A stretch of DNA of 64,000 nucleotides from Candidatus Thiodictyon syntrophicum (lineage in GTDB: Bacteria > Pseudomonadota > Gammaproteobacteria > Chromatiales > Chromatiaceae), in contig NZ_CP020370.1 of NCBI RefSeq assembly GCF_002813775.1, positions 1,827,501 to 1,891,500 of the forward strand, read 5' to 3'. Shown here one piece after another: positions 34,501 to 42,237 of this stretch. A model generated the notes under the pieces. That model had not been told where the DNA came from. It did no database searches and saw nothing but the letters and a program-made list of their open reading frames with translations. Position numbers and translations under genes: made by a program. The number at the start of each line of letters is the position of its first letter. Position 1 is the stretch's first letter.

Positions 34501-34817
34501 CGCGAGCAGTCGAGCGATCGGAGCGCTGCGAGTCCGGCCAGCGCGGTGAGGTCGGGAAGATCGGTGTAGGAGCAGTCCAGGACACGCAAATGAGGGAGGC
34601 GGGGAAGAAGCGGCGGGAGCGCCGCGAGGCTGTTGCGCTTATCCGGCTCGAACCACCAGCCGCTGCCGCCTAACACCAACACTTCCAGCCACTCCAGTTG
34701 GAACAGATCATCCGGCAGACGCTCAAGCCCCAGACCGCTGATATCCAACCGCCCGGTTCGCGCCGCCCGTTCGGCCGCGATCCGCTCCAGTGCAATCTGT
34801 CGTTGTTCCTTGCTCAT
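31530..34817 (-). CDS. LRR-Roc-COR-TIR (ROCO family) multidomain protein
   Basis: The product has 1095 residues. Residues ~40-390 are leucine-rich repeats of 22 residues (LQSLDCSxTQVADLAPLAGL). A Roc GTPase follows: P-loop ILGNGRIGKT near 416-425, DFGGQD near 466, and NQCD near 531 as the base-recognition motif. The COR dimerisation domain covers ~580-850. The C-terminal TIR domain starts at EVYVSYGW near 904 and includes GLQPGDRISRFMERL and CMTELYRIY; the glutamate in CMTEL (about E980) is where the NADase glutamate sits in catalytic TIRs. It is cytoplasmic with no signal peptide. Roc-COR switches by GTP and dimerisation; a TIR effector suggests an NLR-like immune sensor, which is inference. 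It lies antisense between urtD and urtE. Confidence 0.92.
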   Translation of the reverse strand: MSKEQRQIALERIAAERAARTGRLDISGLGLERLPDDLFQLEWLEVLVLGGSGWWFEPDKRNSLAALPPLLPRLPHLRVLDCSYTDLPDLTALAGLAALRSLDCSRTQAADLGALAGLMSLQSLDCSGTQVADFAPLAGLRALQSLTCVGTRVADLAPLAGLAALQLLDCSYTPVADLAPLAGLRALQSLTCSRTQVADLAPLAGLRALQSLTCWGTQVADLAPLAGLSALQSLECSFTQVADLTPLAGLSALQSLKCSFTQIADLTPLAGLTALQALDCAQTRGADLAPLAGLTALQSLNCSDTQVADLAPLAGLTALESLDCSHTQVADLAPLTALPALRKLDCWGAPVSDLPEALIESAALEDLILSAGPGLAAIPAEVLSQDHKDNCLPRLRAHLADLRTGALPLRDLKVIILGNGRIGKTQICRRLRGEPFEPDADSTHGISVTSVELAMPAGQEPATLNLWDFGGQDLYHGTHALFMRTRAVFLLVWTPGSECGEHEHGGQVFRNRPLPYWLEYIRHLGGEASPVVLVQNQCDGGRGERANLPVDAEQLQPFEEDGRLFTRLAYSARDDSGRARLMDALQQAVTGLREVQGRPLIGRNRLAVWDQLRAWRDADAACPDAAGRRHRLLPYPDFESLCRTAGVHSPETFAEVLHNAGMVFFRRGLFGDQLVLDQSWALNAVYALFTREGGVHRTLRRLGGRFTRFDLDDLLWRGRGLSAADQESLLEMMVSSGVCFVHRRTNDDDATEYVAPDLLPAGRSALAEEIAARWDPLPGEPLAAAFAYPFLSPSIARAVLSNIGQLAGATALYWRYGLCLYDATSRASAIVEELPDAQGYGGQVRIQTRGAGAETLLRGLVERIAKLNERSGWSNRLLEGEMPRPRDPIPPTIVPAAPPAIAPAEPEVYVSYGWARERTDPLVGALCDSLAGQGLHIRRDTTGLQPGDRISRFMERLSAGRCVVVVLSAAYLRSESCMTELYRIYTNARQREDAFLGHIVPLVQDDARIGTIRERVEHAAYWKQEHDGLAALLREHGAEVLGAADFARFKLIGDFYRQVGDMLALANDVLLARDRPTLSRDGFAMVRGLIERALA
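33800..34530 (-). repeat. 66-bp tandem coding repeats in the LRR region
   Basis: About eleven 66-base units encode the 22-residue LRRs. The units are highly alike at DNA level, for example the recurrent GAGCGATTGGAGCGCC and CCGGCCAGCGGGGCGAGGTC. Variation is concentrated in a few codons such as the xxT position (TQ, TR, TP). This uniformity indicates recent unit duplication or gene conversion. Confidence 0.85.
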
Positions 34818-34993
34818 GGCCCTGGATTCTAGCTCAGTCGCCGCCTCCCGTTCGACCGCTTGCGCCCGATCGACCAGGCCCGGCGCCCGGCAGCACCTCG
34901 GCGGGCCCAGGCGGGCCGGGATGGATTTGCCGTTGCGTCGCCTCGACCGGCCTTGGTCATGGTCCCGGCCGCCGGGCTCACCGCGAGGTCGCT

Positions 34994-35041
34994 GGTCCGC
35001 ACAGCGGACCCTACGGGCCCGTAGGGTCCGCTGTGCGGACC
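34994..35041. repeat. Family-C repeat, copy C3: 48-bp perfect palindrome
   Basis: The two 24-base halves (34994-35017 and 35018-35041) are exact reverse complements with no spacer, each containing GGTCCGC, AGCGGACC or their partners. It is upstream of the ROCO gene and of the small gene at 35142, in a 324-base gap without other features. Confidence 0.9.
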
Positions 35042-35141
35042 GAGCGCCGCCGGAATCGTGACCAAGGCCGCATCGACCCGCGGCCCCGCCTGGGCTAGAC
35101 TTAGGTCAAGGCGGCTTAGGCTTGATCCCGGGGGATGGTGC

Positions 35142-35327
35142 ATGATGACCGAAAAGACTGAAAACCTGGTGCTGGAACTGCTCCGCACCATTGGCTCCGA
35201 TATTTCGGACATCAAGCAGGACCTCCGCGAGATGGCCTTGATCGTCGTTGCGGCCAGCATCGGCAAGAATGAGGTCTTACAGGGGTGGTCCCGAACCGCA
35301 CGGCGAGCGCGAAACCAAGACATTTAG
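35142..35327 (+). CDS. Small helical protein, paralogue of the 45577 gene, perhaps truncated
   Basis: The product has 61 residues, MMTEKTENLVLELLRTIGSDISDIKQDLREM, then ALIVVAASIGKNEVLQGWSRT. The first ~30 residues match the gene at 45577 (MTAEIENLVLEQLRAIRGELSDIKERM). That family continues with a coiled coil; here the coil is replaced by a different tail running into a palindrome at 35327, so the gene may be a decayed copy. The start has GGGGGATGG upstream. Function unknown; small proteins of this kind often accompany toxin or nuclease genes, but no partner is clear. Confidence 0.55.
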   Translation: MMTEKTENLVLELLRTIGSDISDIKQDLREMALIVVAASIGKNEVLQGWSRTARRARNQDI

Positions 35328-35395
35328 ACAGGATTAACAAGATTTACAAGATGTTATTTTTTAATCCTGTAAATCTTGTTAATCCTGTCAAGAAA
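35319..35395. repeat. Family-G palindrome with GGATTAACAAGATTTACA words
   Basis: Arms 35327-35352 and 35364-35389 are complementary with one mismatch (GACAGGATTAACAAGATTTA onward). The centre is AT-rich and only ~11 bases. It is much lower in GC than the surroundings. The left arm begins at the stop region of the small gene 35142-35327. Confidence 0.85.
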
Positions 35396-35510
35396 TTTCG
35401 GAACCGGTCAGGGTCGCGGCCGTAACCATGATCAAGGCCCGCGAGATGAAGGGCCAGTTGATCGCCATCCGCCAACAGGCTTCTCTGCGTCTCTTGAGGT
35501 CCCCCTGACG

Positions 35511-35978
35511 ATGAATGCCGACTACGACCACGACCTGACCGCCTGGTCCCGCGAGCAGGCGCACCTGCTGCGGGCCGGTGCCTTTTCACAACTCGATATC
35601 ACCCATCTGGCCGAGGAGATCGAGGATTTGGGTAAGCTCGAGCGCCGCGCCCTGGAGAGTCGCCTGGCGGTGCTCCTGGGTCATCTGCTCAAATGGCAGT
35701 TTCAGCCGGATTATCCGAACCGCAAGTCCTGGCGCGCGACCATCAATGTGCAGCGGCGCTCCATCGGCAAGCTCCTCAATGAAAACCCGAGCCTGCGCCC
35801 CCAGGTCGAACGGATGATCGCGGATGCCTATCCGGAGGCGATCGACCTGGCGGTCGCGGAAACGCCCTTCGATTACGGTCACTTCCCCGCCGATTGCCCC
35901 TGGGACCAGTTGCAGGTACTCAGTGACAATTGGCCTTCAACGTCGGAGCCTCCTGCATGCTCACTATCCAAGGATTGA
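35511..35978 (+). CDS. DUF29-family protein
   Basis: The protein has 155 residues from ATG 35511, after TTGAGGTCCCCC. It shows the DUF29 pattern: DLTAWSREQAHLLRAGAFSQLDITHLAEEIEDLGKLERRALESRLAVLLGHLLKWQFQP, then SWRATINVQRRSIGKLLNENPSLRP and YPEAIDLAVAETPF. The family is all-helical, common in cyanobacteria and purple bacteria, with no established function. Its last 22 bases overlap the start of urtE in another frame, so urtE may be translated by coupling from this gene. Confidence 0.88.
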   Translation: MNADYDHDLTAWSREQAHLLRAGAFSQLDITHLAEEIEDLGKLERRALESRLAVLLGHLLKWQFQPDYPNRKSWRATINVQRRSIGKLLNENPSLRPQVERMIADAYPEAIDLAVAETPFDYGHFPADCPWDQLQVLSDNWPSTSEPPACSLSKD

Positions 35979-36652
35979 ACCAGTTCTACGGCGAGAGCCA
36001 CACCCTCTGGGACCTGGATATCGAAGTCCCGACGGGTCAATGCACCTGTGTCATGGGCCGCAACGGCGTCGGCAAGACCACGCTGATGCAGTGCATCATG
36101 GGCCTGCTGCCGCTGCGCTCCGGTACCATGCAGTATCAGGGGCAGGACCTGGCCCGCCTCCCCGCCGAACGGCGCGCCGACCTGGGCCTGGGCTATGTGC
36201 CCCAGGGCCGGCAGATCTTTCCGTTGCTGACGGTGGAGGAGAATCTGCGCATCGGGCTGCCCGCCCGGCACGACGGGCTGCGGCAGGTCCCGGACTTCAT
36301 CTACGAGCTATTCCCGGTGTTGAAACAAATGCTGGGGCGGCGCGGCGGCGACCTGTCGGGCGGTCAGCAGCAGCAACTCGCCATCGGGCGGGCCCTGGTG
36401 ATCGACCCCAAGCTGCTGATCCTGGATGAGCCGACCGAGGGCATACAGCCGAACATCGTCCATGAGATCGGCAGCATCATCCGCCGCCTGATCGCCGAGT
36501 TCGGCCTCACCGTGATCCTGGTGGAGCAGAAGCTGCCCTTTGCCCGCCGGGTCGCCGACGGCTTCGTGATCCTGGACCGGGGGCGGCTGGCGGCGCGCGG
36601 GGCCATGAGCGAATTGGGCGATGACCTGGTGCGGCAGTATCTCAACGTGTGA
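35957..36652 (+). CDS. urtE: Urea ABC transporter, ATP-binding protein UrtE
   Basis: The 231-residue LivF-type ATPase starts MLTIQGLNQFYGESHTLWDLD; an ATG 27 bases upstream adds an atypical tail. Walker A is GRNGVGKTT, then GYVPQGRQIFPLLTVEENL, signature LSGGQQQQLAIGRAL, Walker B LLILDEPTEGIQPNI and VEQKLPFAR. The IQPNIV and VPQGRQIFP forms are typical of UrtE. It forms a heterodimer with UrtD. It is stranded 4.7 kb from urtD but keeps the orientation of the operon. Confidence 0.95.
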   Translation: MLTIQGLNQFYGESHTLWDLDIEVPTGQCTCVMGRNGVGKTTLMQCIMGLLPLRSGTMQYQGQDLARLPAERRADLGLGYVPQGRQIFPLLTVEENLRIGLPARHDGLRQVPDFIYELFPVLKQMLGRRGGDLSGGQQQQLAIGRALVIDPKLLILDEPTEGIQPNIVHEIGSIIRRLIAEFGLTVILVEQKLPFARRVADGFVILDRGRLAARGAMSELGDDLVRQYLNV

Positions 36653-36657
36653 GCCCA

Positions 36658-36812
36658 GAAAAAGCAGTTTAGCCGCAAATGAACGCAAATGAACGCAAAT
36701 CATCAGATACTTGGCCTTTACTGCATCTTCGCCGTCCGGGTGACGCCCGCGACGATCCCAACCAGCCGATCTATTTGCGCTTATTCGCGTTCATTTGCGG
36801 CAAAATACTCTT
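36658..36812. repeat. Family-A element, full copy A5
   Basis: Arms are 36672-36700 and 36772-36801, with the same words as A3. The core 36701-36770 (CATCAGATACTTGGCCTTTA onward) and right flank AAATACTCTT match A3. It lies between the convergent urtE and DUF2845 genes. Confidence 0.9.
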
Positions 36813-36823
36813 CCTAGGGGAAG

Positions 36824-37171
36824 CTATTTGCCGGCGCCGGTCACTTCGATCCTGGCGATGGTGCCGTTCTTGATGCTGATGCGCGCCACCGGTCGGTCGG
36901 GTCCGTCGTTGTAGACCCAGATCTCGTAGGGCTGGGGTATTGACTGGATCACATAGTGGCCCAGGTTCGTGTCATAGACCGGGGTGGCGATGGGGCGGTC
37001 CTGCGCCTGTTCCACGGCGGTGGGTTGGCCGCAGCGCTGCGTCAGGTCGAAGCTGCTGTCGCCCTCGGTGACGCTAGGGGTCCCGCAATATAGGATTTGG
37101 GCCGGTTCCGGAGTGCAGCCGCCGAGCAACAGGGCGCCGGCGGCAAGCAACGGCAGTAGTGGGTAATGCAT
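36824..37171 (-). CDS. DUF2845-like lipoprotein
   Basis: The protein has 115 residues. The signal peptide ends with a lipobox, LLGGC (MHYPLLPLLAAGALLLGGCTPEPA). The mature part contains GDSSFDLTQRCGQPTAVE, then YEIWVYNDGPDRPVARISIKNGTIARIEVTGAG. The RCGxP motif and the trailing beta-strand pair fit DUF2845/SmpA-like small lipoproteins. It is likely anchored to the outer membrane; role unknown. Confidence 0.78.
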   Translation of the reverse strand: MHYPLLPLLAAGALLLGGCTPEPAQILYCGTPSVTEGDSSFDLTQRCGQPTAVEQAQDRPIATPVYDTNLGHYVIQSIPQPYEIWVYNDGPDRPVARISIKNGTIARIEVTGAGK

Positions 37172-37241
37172 GGCGGGTCTCCGCTGATTTGGTGACTTTT
37201 CCGGCCTAACTCATTATTCCGGCTACCTCTGGGGTGAGATC

Positions 37242-37296
37242 CGTCGCGGCCGGGGGGCCGCTCCTACGCCGTAGGAGCGGCCCCCCGGCCGCGACG
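37242..37296. repeat. Family-H perfect palindrome
   Basis: Two 27-base arms (37242-37268, 37270-37296) are perfect complements around one base, containing GTCGCGGCCGGGGGGCCGCT. A diverged relative with GCCGTAGGAGCGACCCC lies at 49630-49680 inside the IS66 element. The gap 37172-37406 has no gene; it also holds CTTGGCGAGCTTGGCGCC near 37361, related to 31496. Confidence 0.88.
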
Positions 37297-37406
37297 GGTT
37301 GCCGCAAGGGCGCGTGGCCGGAGATACGATCAAGGCTAATTTTTCTACCCTATTGTATTTCTTGGCGAGCTTGGCGCCTTGGCGTGAGTATCCGCCGCAC
37401 TTGGGG

Positions 37407-39551
37407 TCAATGCCGGGCCTCCACCAGACTCGCCCGCGGCACCGGCGCCAGCGCCGGACGCGTGTCGCCGAACCAGCGCACCAGGGCCGAGTCACCGGGC
37501 GGCCACTGGCCCTTGGTCCGGTTGTCCGGGGCCGCACCGGTGAAGGCCAGATAGCCGTATTTGCCGTAGTGCGGGAGCTTGCGGGCGAGCCCGGGTAGGG
37601 CGGCGGGGTCGCCGGCCGCGATCCAGCCCAGGGCCTGGCCGTCGCGCTCGCGGGTGAGGACCAGGCTGGCCCCCAGGGGATCTACATCCGCCCCGGCAAT
37701 GCGCAGGGTCCGCCCCTGCGGGTCCAGGCTGAAGTCCCGGCTGTCGGCGGCAAAGGCCGGGCTGAAGCGGTTTTCCCAGCCCAGCAGCCAGACCGGACGG
37801 TCCTTCGGCAGTTCCGCCTGATCGCTGTCCAGCGCGACCTGCCAGCCCGGCTGGCCCGCGGTCCAGGCGGTCGCCAGGTCGCGGTAGCCGGCGAGCAGCG
37901 CGGGTTCCGCGCCGCTTGGGAGCAGGATCAGCCCCTGGGCGGCGCCGAAGAGCGCGCCTAAGGACACCGCCGCCTCGCCCGGCTCCAGGGTGCGGAAGCC
38001 GTCGAACTCCGGGTCCAGGGCCAGGCGGAGCGGTGCCGCGGGCAGGTCGATGGCGAAGCGCCCCTCGCGCCCATCGAGGTTCACCATCACCCGTTGCGGC
38101 GCGCCCGCCACCGGGTGGACCACCACCGGCACCACCAGCGGGAAGGGTGCCTCGCGCTGGGTCTGCATGATCCGGCCGCTCACCCGATACCCGGTCTTGG
38201 TCGGCTCGGTCTTGACCTCGGTCAGGGCCAGGCGCACCGCCCCGGTGCGGGTGGTCCAGGCGGTGAAATAGTCCTTCAGGTCCCGGCCGCTGACCGCCTC
38301 GAAGGCGCGGCGCAGATCCGCGTAGCCGGCGGCGCGGAAGCGGTTGTCGGCGTAGAAGCGTTGCAGCCCCTCGATGAACTGGGCGTCACCCAGTTGGAGG
38401 CGCAGGTTGTGAAAGAACATGGCCGCCTTGCCATAGCCGATGGCCTGGCTCGCCTCGCCGTGGCGCCCGCGGAACGCGGTGAGGGCAAAGTCCTGGTCGG
38501 TGCTCACATAGTCCGCGTAGGCCTGGAGGCTGTCGCGGCGGTAGGCGGCCCCCTGGCCGTCGCGCTCCTTCATCAGGTGGTCGGCCAGATAGGCGGTCAG
38601 GCCCTCGCTCCAGTTACCGGTGCGCTGCTCGACATAGACACCGTTGCCCCACCAGTTGTGCAGGACCTCATGGGGGTAGGATGAACCGATGATGAAGGGC
38701 ATGCGGATGACCCGGGGGCCGAGCAGGGTGAAGGAGGGCATGCCCAGACCGCTCTCCCAGGAGTTCTCGACCAGGGCGAACTTGGCATAGGCGTAGGGGC
38801 CGATCAGGCGGCTGTAGAGGTCCAGATACTCACGGGTGGCCGCCAGATAGCTCGTCGCCAGGGGCTCGTCGGGGGTGCGCAGCCACACCTGCGCCTCGGC
38901 CCCCCCCTGGTTCCCGGGTTCGCGATAGAGGGTGAAGGGGGCGGCGATGAGATAGATGTCGTCCTGGGGCTGGGTCTCGGTCCAGGCGGAGCCCGCGAAC
39001 CCCGCGCGTTCGGGCCCCGCCCCCTGGGACAGTGCCTGCCAACCCGGCGGCAGCGTCACCCGCAGGTCGAAGCGTTGCAGGGTACCGGGCACGCGCGGAT
39101 ACCAGCCGCTGCCCCCGTCCAGGAAGACCCCGTCCGGGGCGATGGTCCCGGTGCTCTCCTGGCGCTCCCGGCCCATGCCCTCCGGCACCGCGGTCAGCCC
39201 ATGGCGGATCTGGCCGCCATAGGCCAGGGTGACGGCACCCTTGGCCGCGGGCGACAGATGCAGCCGCAGGGCCTCCAGGTGTTCATCCCGACCCAGTGGC
39301 TCCAGGGTCGCGTCCCCGGACAGGACACGCGGGGCCAGGCCGGTATGCAGGACCAGGTCGACGCTGTCGCGCCCCGGCGGCAGGGTCAGCTGGTCGACCA
39401 CGGTGATCTCCCCGGCCGCGGGGTCGAGCCGGACCTCCATGCGGTGTCCGACGACCGGTGTCTCGGCCGGCAGGGCGCGGGGCATAAACAGGGCCAGCGG
39501 CAGGGCGGCGATCAGGGCCAGGACGGGGGCGGGCTTCAGAAAGTGGTGCAT
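37407..39551 (-). CDS. M1-type zinc aminopeptidase-like exported protein
   Basis: The protein has 714 residues. The signal peptide is MHHFLKPAPVLALIAALPLALF, ending near PRALPA. The zinc site is HEVLHNWWGN near residue 293, with the third ligand in WSEGLTAYLADHLM about 18 residues on, the gluzincin arrangement. GYGKAAMFFHNLRLQLGD and the C-terminal helical half also fit M1 peptidases. The N-terminal beta domain and the lack of a clear GAMEN motif (ESGLGMPSFTLLGP instead) place it among the divergent bacterial exported M1-like proteins. It is probably periplasmic. Substrate unknown. Confidence 0.85.
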   Translation of the reverse strand: MHHFLKPAPVLALIAALPLALFMPRALPAETPVVGHRMEVRLDPAAGEITVVDQLTLPPGRDSVDLVLHTGLAPRVLSGDATLEPLGRDEHLEALRLHLSPAAKGAVTLAYGGQIRHGLTAVPEGMGRERQESTGTIAPDGVFLDGGSGWYPRVPGTLQRFDLRVTLPPGWQALSQGAGPERAGFAGSAWTETQPQDDIYLIAAPFTLYREPGNQGGAEAQVWLRTPDEPLATSYLAATREYLDLYSRLIGPYAYAKFALVENSWESGLGMPSFTLLGPRVIRMPFIIGSSYPHEVLHNWWGNGVYVEQRTGNWSEGLTAYLADHLMKERDGQGAAYRRDSLQAYADYVSTDQDFALTAFRGRHGEASQAIGYGKAAMFFHNLRLQLGDAQFIEGLQRFYADNRFRAAGYADLRRAFEAVSGRDLKDYFTAWTTRTGAVRLALTEVKTEPTKTGYRVSGRIMQTQREAPFPLVVPVVVHPVAGAPQRVMVNLDGREGRFAIDLPAAPLRLALDPEFDGFRTLEPGEAAVSLGALFGAAQGLILLPSGAEPALLAGYRDLATAWTAGQPGWQVALDSDQAELPKDRPVWLLGWENRFSPAFAADSRDFSLDPQGRTLRIAGADVDPLGASLVLTRERDGQALGWIAAGDPAALPGLARKLPHYGKYGYLAFTGAAPDNRTKGQWPPGDSALVRWFGDTRPALAPVPRASLVEARH

Positions 39552-39624
39552 GGGGGTCGGTTCGGCGCTTGCTTGGGTTGGCGGTAATCGGCCGCATTAG
39601 GCCATAATCCTGGAAAGAGCAGTT

Positions 39625-39778
39625 ATCCACAGATGAACACAGATGAACACAGATTATTCATTGATTTACGCTTGGCTGGAGGGCTCACCTTGCCGGTGAT
39701 TGTGACAATATCAATAAGCGTATGATAATTAAAATAAAATATGTCGTCATCTGTGTTCATCTGTGTTCATCTGTGGAT
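39625..39778. repeat. Family-F perfect 30-bp inverted repeat with AT-rich centre
   Basis: Arms 39625-39654 and 39749-39778 are perfect complements: ATCCACAG followed by ATGAACACAG words. The 94-base centre is AT-rich (AATAAGCGTATGATAATTAA), unlike the surroundings. It separates the divergent M1 peptidase and chaN genes and may hold their promoters. Confidence 0.9.
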
Positions 39779-39873
39779 TTTAGGATAATCCGACGGGGTT
39801 GACCCACGTGGTTGTCGAATAATGCGGCCCGGCGCGGGCCAACACCAGCCAGACGCCGGCAGCGAGGGCTACC

Positions 39874-41052
39874 GTGACCTTTGATCGTTTCCTTTTCCCT
39901 ACCGTCCTGGCCGTCTCGCTGGGTCTCCTATCCGCGGCGGCGCTGCCGGAGGCCGGCGGGCCCGCCGCCGCCCCGCCCCCACCCGCGGACTCGCTACCCA
40001 TCGAAACCCCCGGGACTCCTGATGGCCGCGTCGTCACGGACCTGGAGCAGGTCCTGGATGCCATCGCGCAGCACCGGGTCGTCTTTGTCGGCGAGAACCA
40101 CGATCGCTACGCGGACCACCTGAACCAACTCAAGGTGATCGAGGGCCTGCGCCGCCGCGGTAAGGACCTCGCCATCGGCGTCGAATTCTTCCAGCAACCC
40201 TATCAGGCGGCGCTGGACGATTACATCGCGGGCGCGATCGAGGAACCCGAGTTCCTGCGCCGCAGCCAATACTTCGACCGCTGGCGCTTCGACTACCGGC
40301 TCTATCGCCCCATCCTGCGCTACGCCCGCGAGCATCGGATCCCGGTCATCGCACTCAACCTGGAGTCCGAGCTGACCCGCCGGGTGGGGGAGGTCGGCAT
40401 CGCGGGCCTGACCGAGGCCGAGCGTGGGCGCCTGCCGGAGCGAATCGACCGCTCGGACCCCGCCTATGAGGCGCGGATCAAAGGGGTCTTCGCCCAGCAC
40501 CCCGGGGCGGACAAAAAGTCATTCGAGCACTTTATCGAGGTCCAACTGCTGTGGGACGAGGGCATGGCCGAGCGCGCCGCCGTCTATCTGCGCGCGCACC
40601 CGGACCGGACCCTGGTGGTCCTGGCCGGCGGCGGGCACGTCGAATACGGTCAGGGCATCCCCCAGCGGCTGTTACGGCGCGTGAAGGTAACCTCTACCAC
40701 CCTGTTGAACGTCGGCGATCAGGAACTGGACCCGGCGGCGGCCGACTATCTGCTCGACCCGCAACCCGTGGAACTGCCCCCCGGCGGACTGCTTGGCGTC
40801 CAACTCGCGGAGCGCGGCGAGGGCCGCGGGGCCCAGGTGCAGGGTTTCGGTGCGGGCAGCGGCGCCAAGGCGGCCGGGCTCCAGGAGGGCGACTTCATCG
40901 TGCGGATCGGCGAGCAGCCGGTCGAGGGCTACGCGGACATCCGCATCGCCCTGCTCGACCGCCGGCCCGGGGAGCGCCTCCCCGTCGAGGTGCGGCGCAA
41001 GGGCGGCGGCGGGGAGGACAAGAGGCTCAGCTTCGAGGTGGAACTGCATTGA
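39874..41052 (+). CDS. ChaN-like (DUF399) protein with C-terminal PDZ domain
   Basis: The GTG at 39874 gives 392 residues with a signal-like N-terminus (FLFPTVLAVSLGLLSAAALPEAGG). The DUF399/ChaN domain covers ~50-290: VVFVGENHDRYADHLNQLKVIEGLRRRGKDLAIGVEFFQQPYQAALDDY and TLVVLAGGGHVEYGQGIPQRL. A PDZ domain follows at ~305-390 (GLLGVQLAERGEG ... GLQEGDFIVRIGEQPVEGYADI). ChaN binds haem in Campylobacter; here no lipobox is evident. The family members with PDZ are presumed envelope proteins of unknown function. Confidence 0.86.
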   Translation: MTFDRFLFPTVLAVSLGLLSAAALPEAGGPAAAPPPPADSLPIETPGTPDGRVVTDLEQVLDAIAQHRVVFVGENHDRYADHLNQLKVIEGLRRRGKDLAIGVEFFQQPYQAALDDYIAGAIEEPEFLRRSQYFDRWRFDYRLYRPILRYAREHRIPVIALNLESELTRRVGEVGIAGLTEAERGRLPERIDRSDPAYEARIKGVFAQHPGADKKSFEHFIEVQLLWDEGMAERAAVYLRAHPDRTLVVLAGGGHVEYGQGIPQRLLRRVKVTSTTLLNVGDQELDPAAADYLLDPQPVELPPGGLLGVQLAERGEGRGAQVQGFGAGSGAKAAGLQEGDFIVRIGEQPVEGYADIRIALLDRRPGERLPVEVRRKGGGGEDKRLSFEVELH

Positions 41053-41961
<909 letters not shown>

Positions 41962-42009
41962 GCGTGGTGAGTGGCTAGTGGTCAGTGGGGCCTGAGTCCG
42001 ACGGGTCGA

Positions 42010-42225
42010 CCGGGTGCGATCAGAACTGATGTGGTGACCGAGATCCCGGGTACGCTATCGTTGTCGTTGTCGTACTCGAATAATCCGACCACGATTACGA
42101 CAACGACAACGACAACGACAACGACGCCCGGTTCGTGACGACGTCCGGCAGCTGGATCTGTAGGGTACGCGATGCGTACCCTACGACATCTGGGTTAACA
42201 CCTCAGTTCTGATCGCACCTGGGCC
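42010..42225. repeat. Nested palindrome with family-B hexamer arms (B3)
   Basis: The outer arms 42013-42035 and 42198-42219 share GATCAGAACTGA and its complement. Inner arms are 42057-42074, (ATCGTTGTCGTTGTCGTA), and 42092-42124, GATTACG followed by ACAACG repeats. A separate perfect hairpin GTAGGGTACGC-GAT-GCGTACCCTAC lies at 42160-42184. The left flank is the reverse of the flank of B1 at 7433-7480. It fills the gap between the convergent dapB and DUF3775 genes. Confidence 0.88.
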
Positions 42226-42237
42226 GACCCGTCCCCG

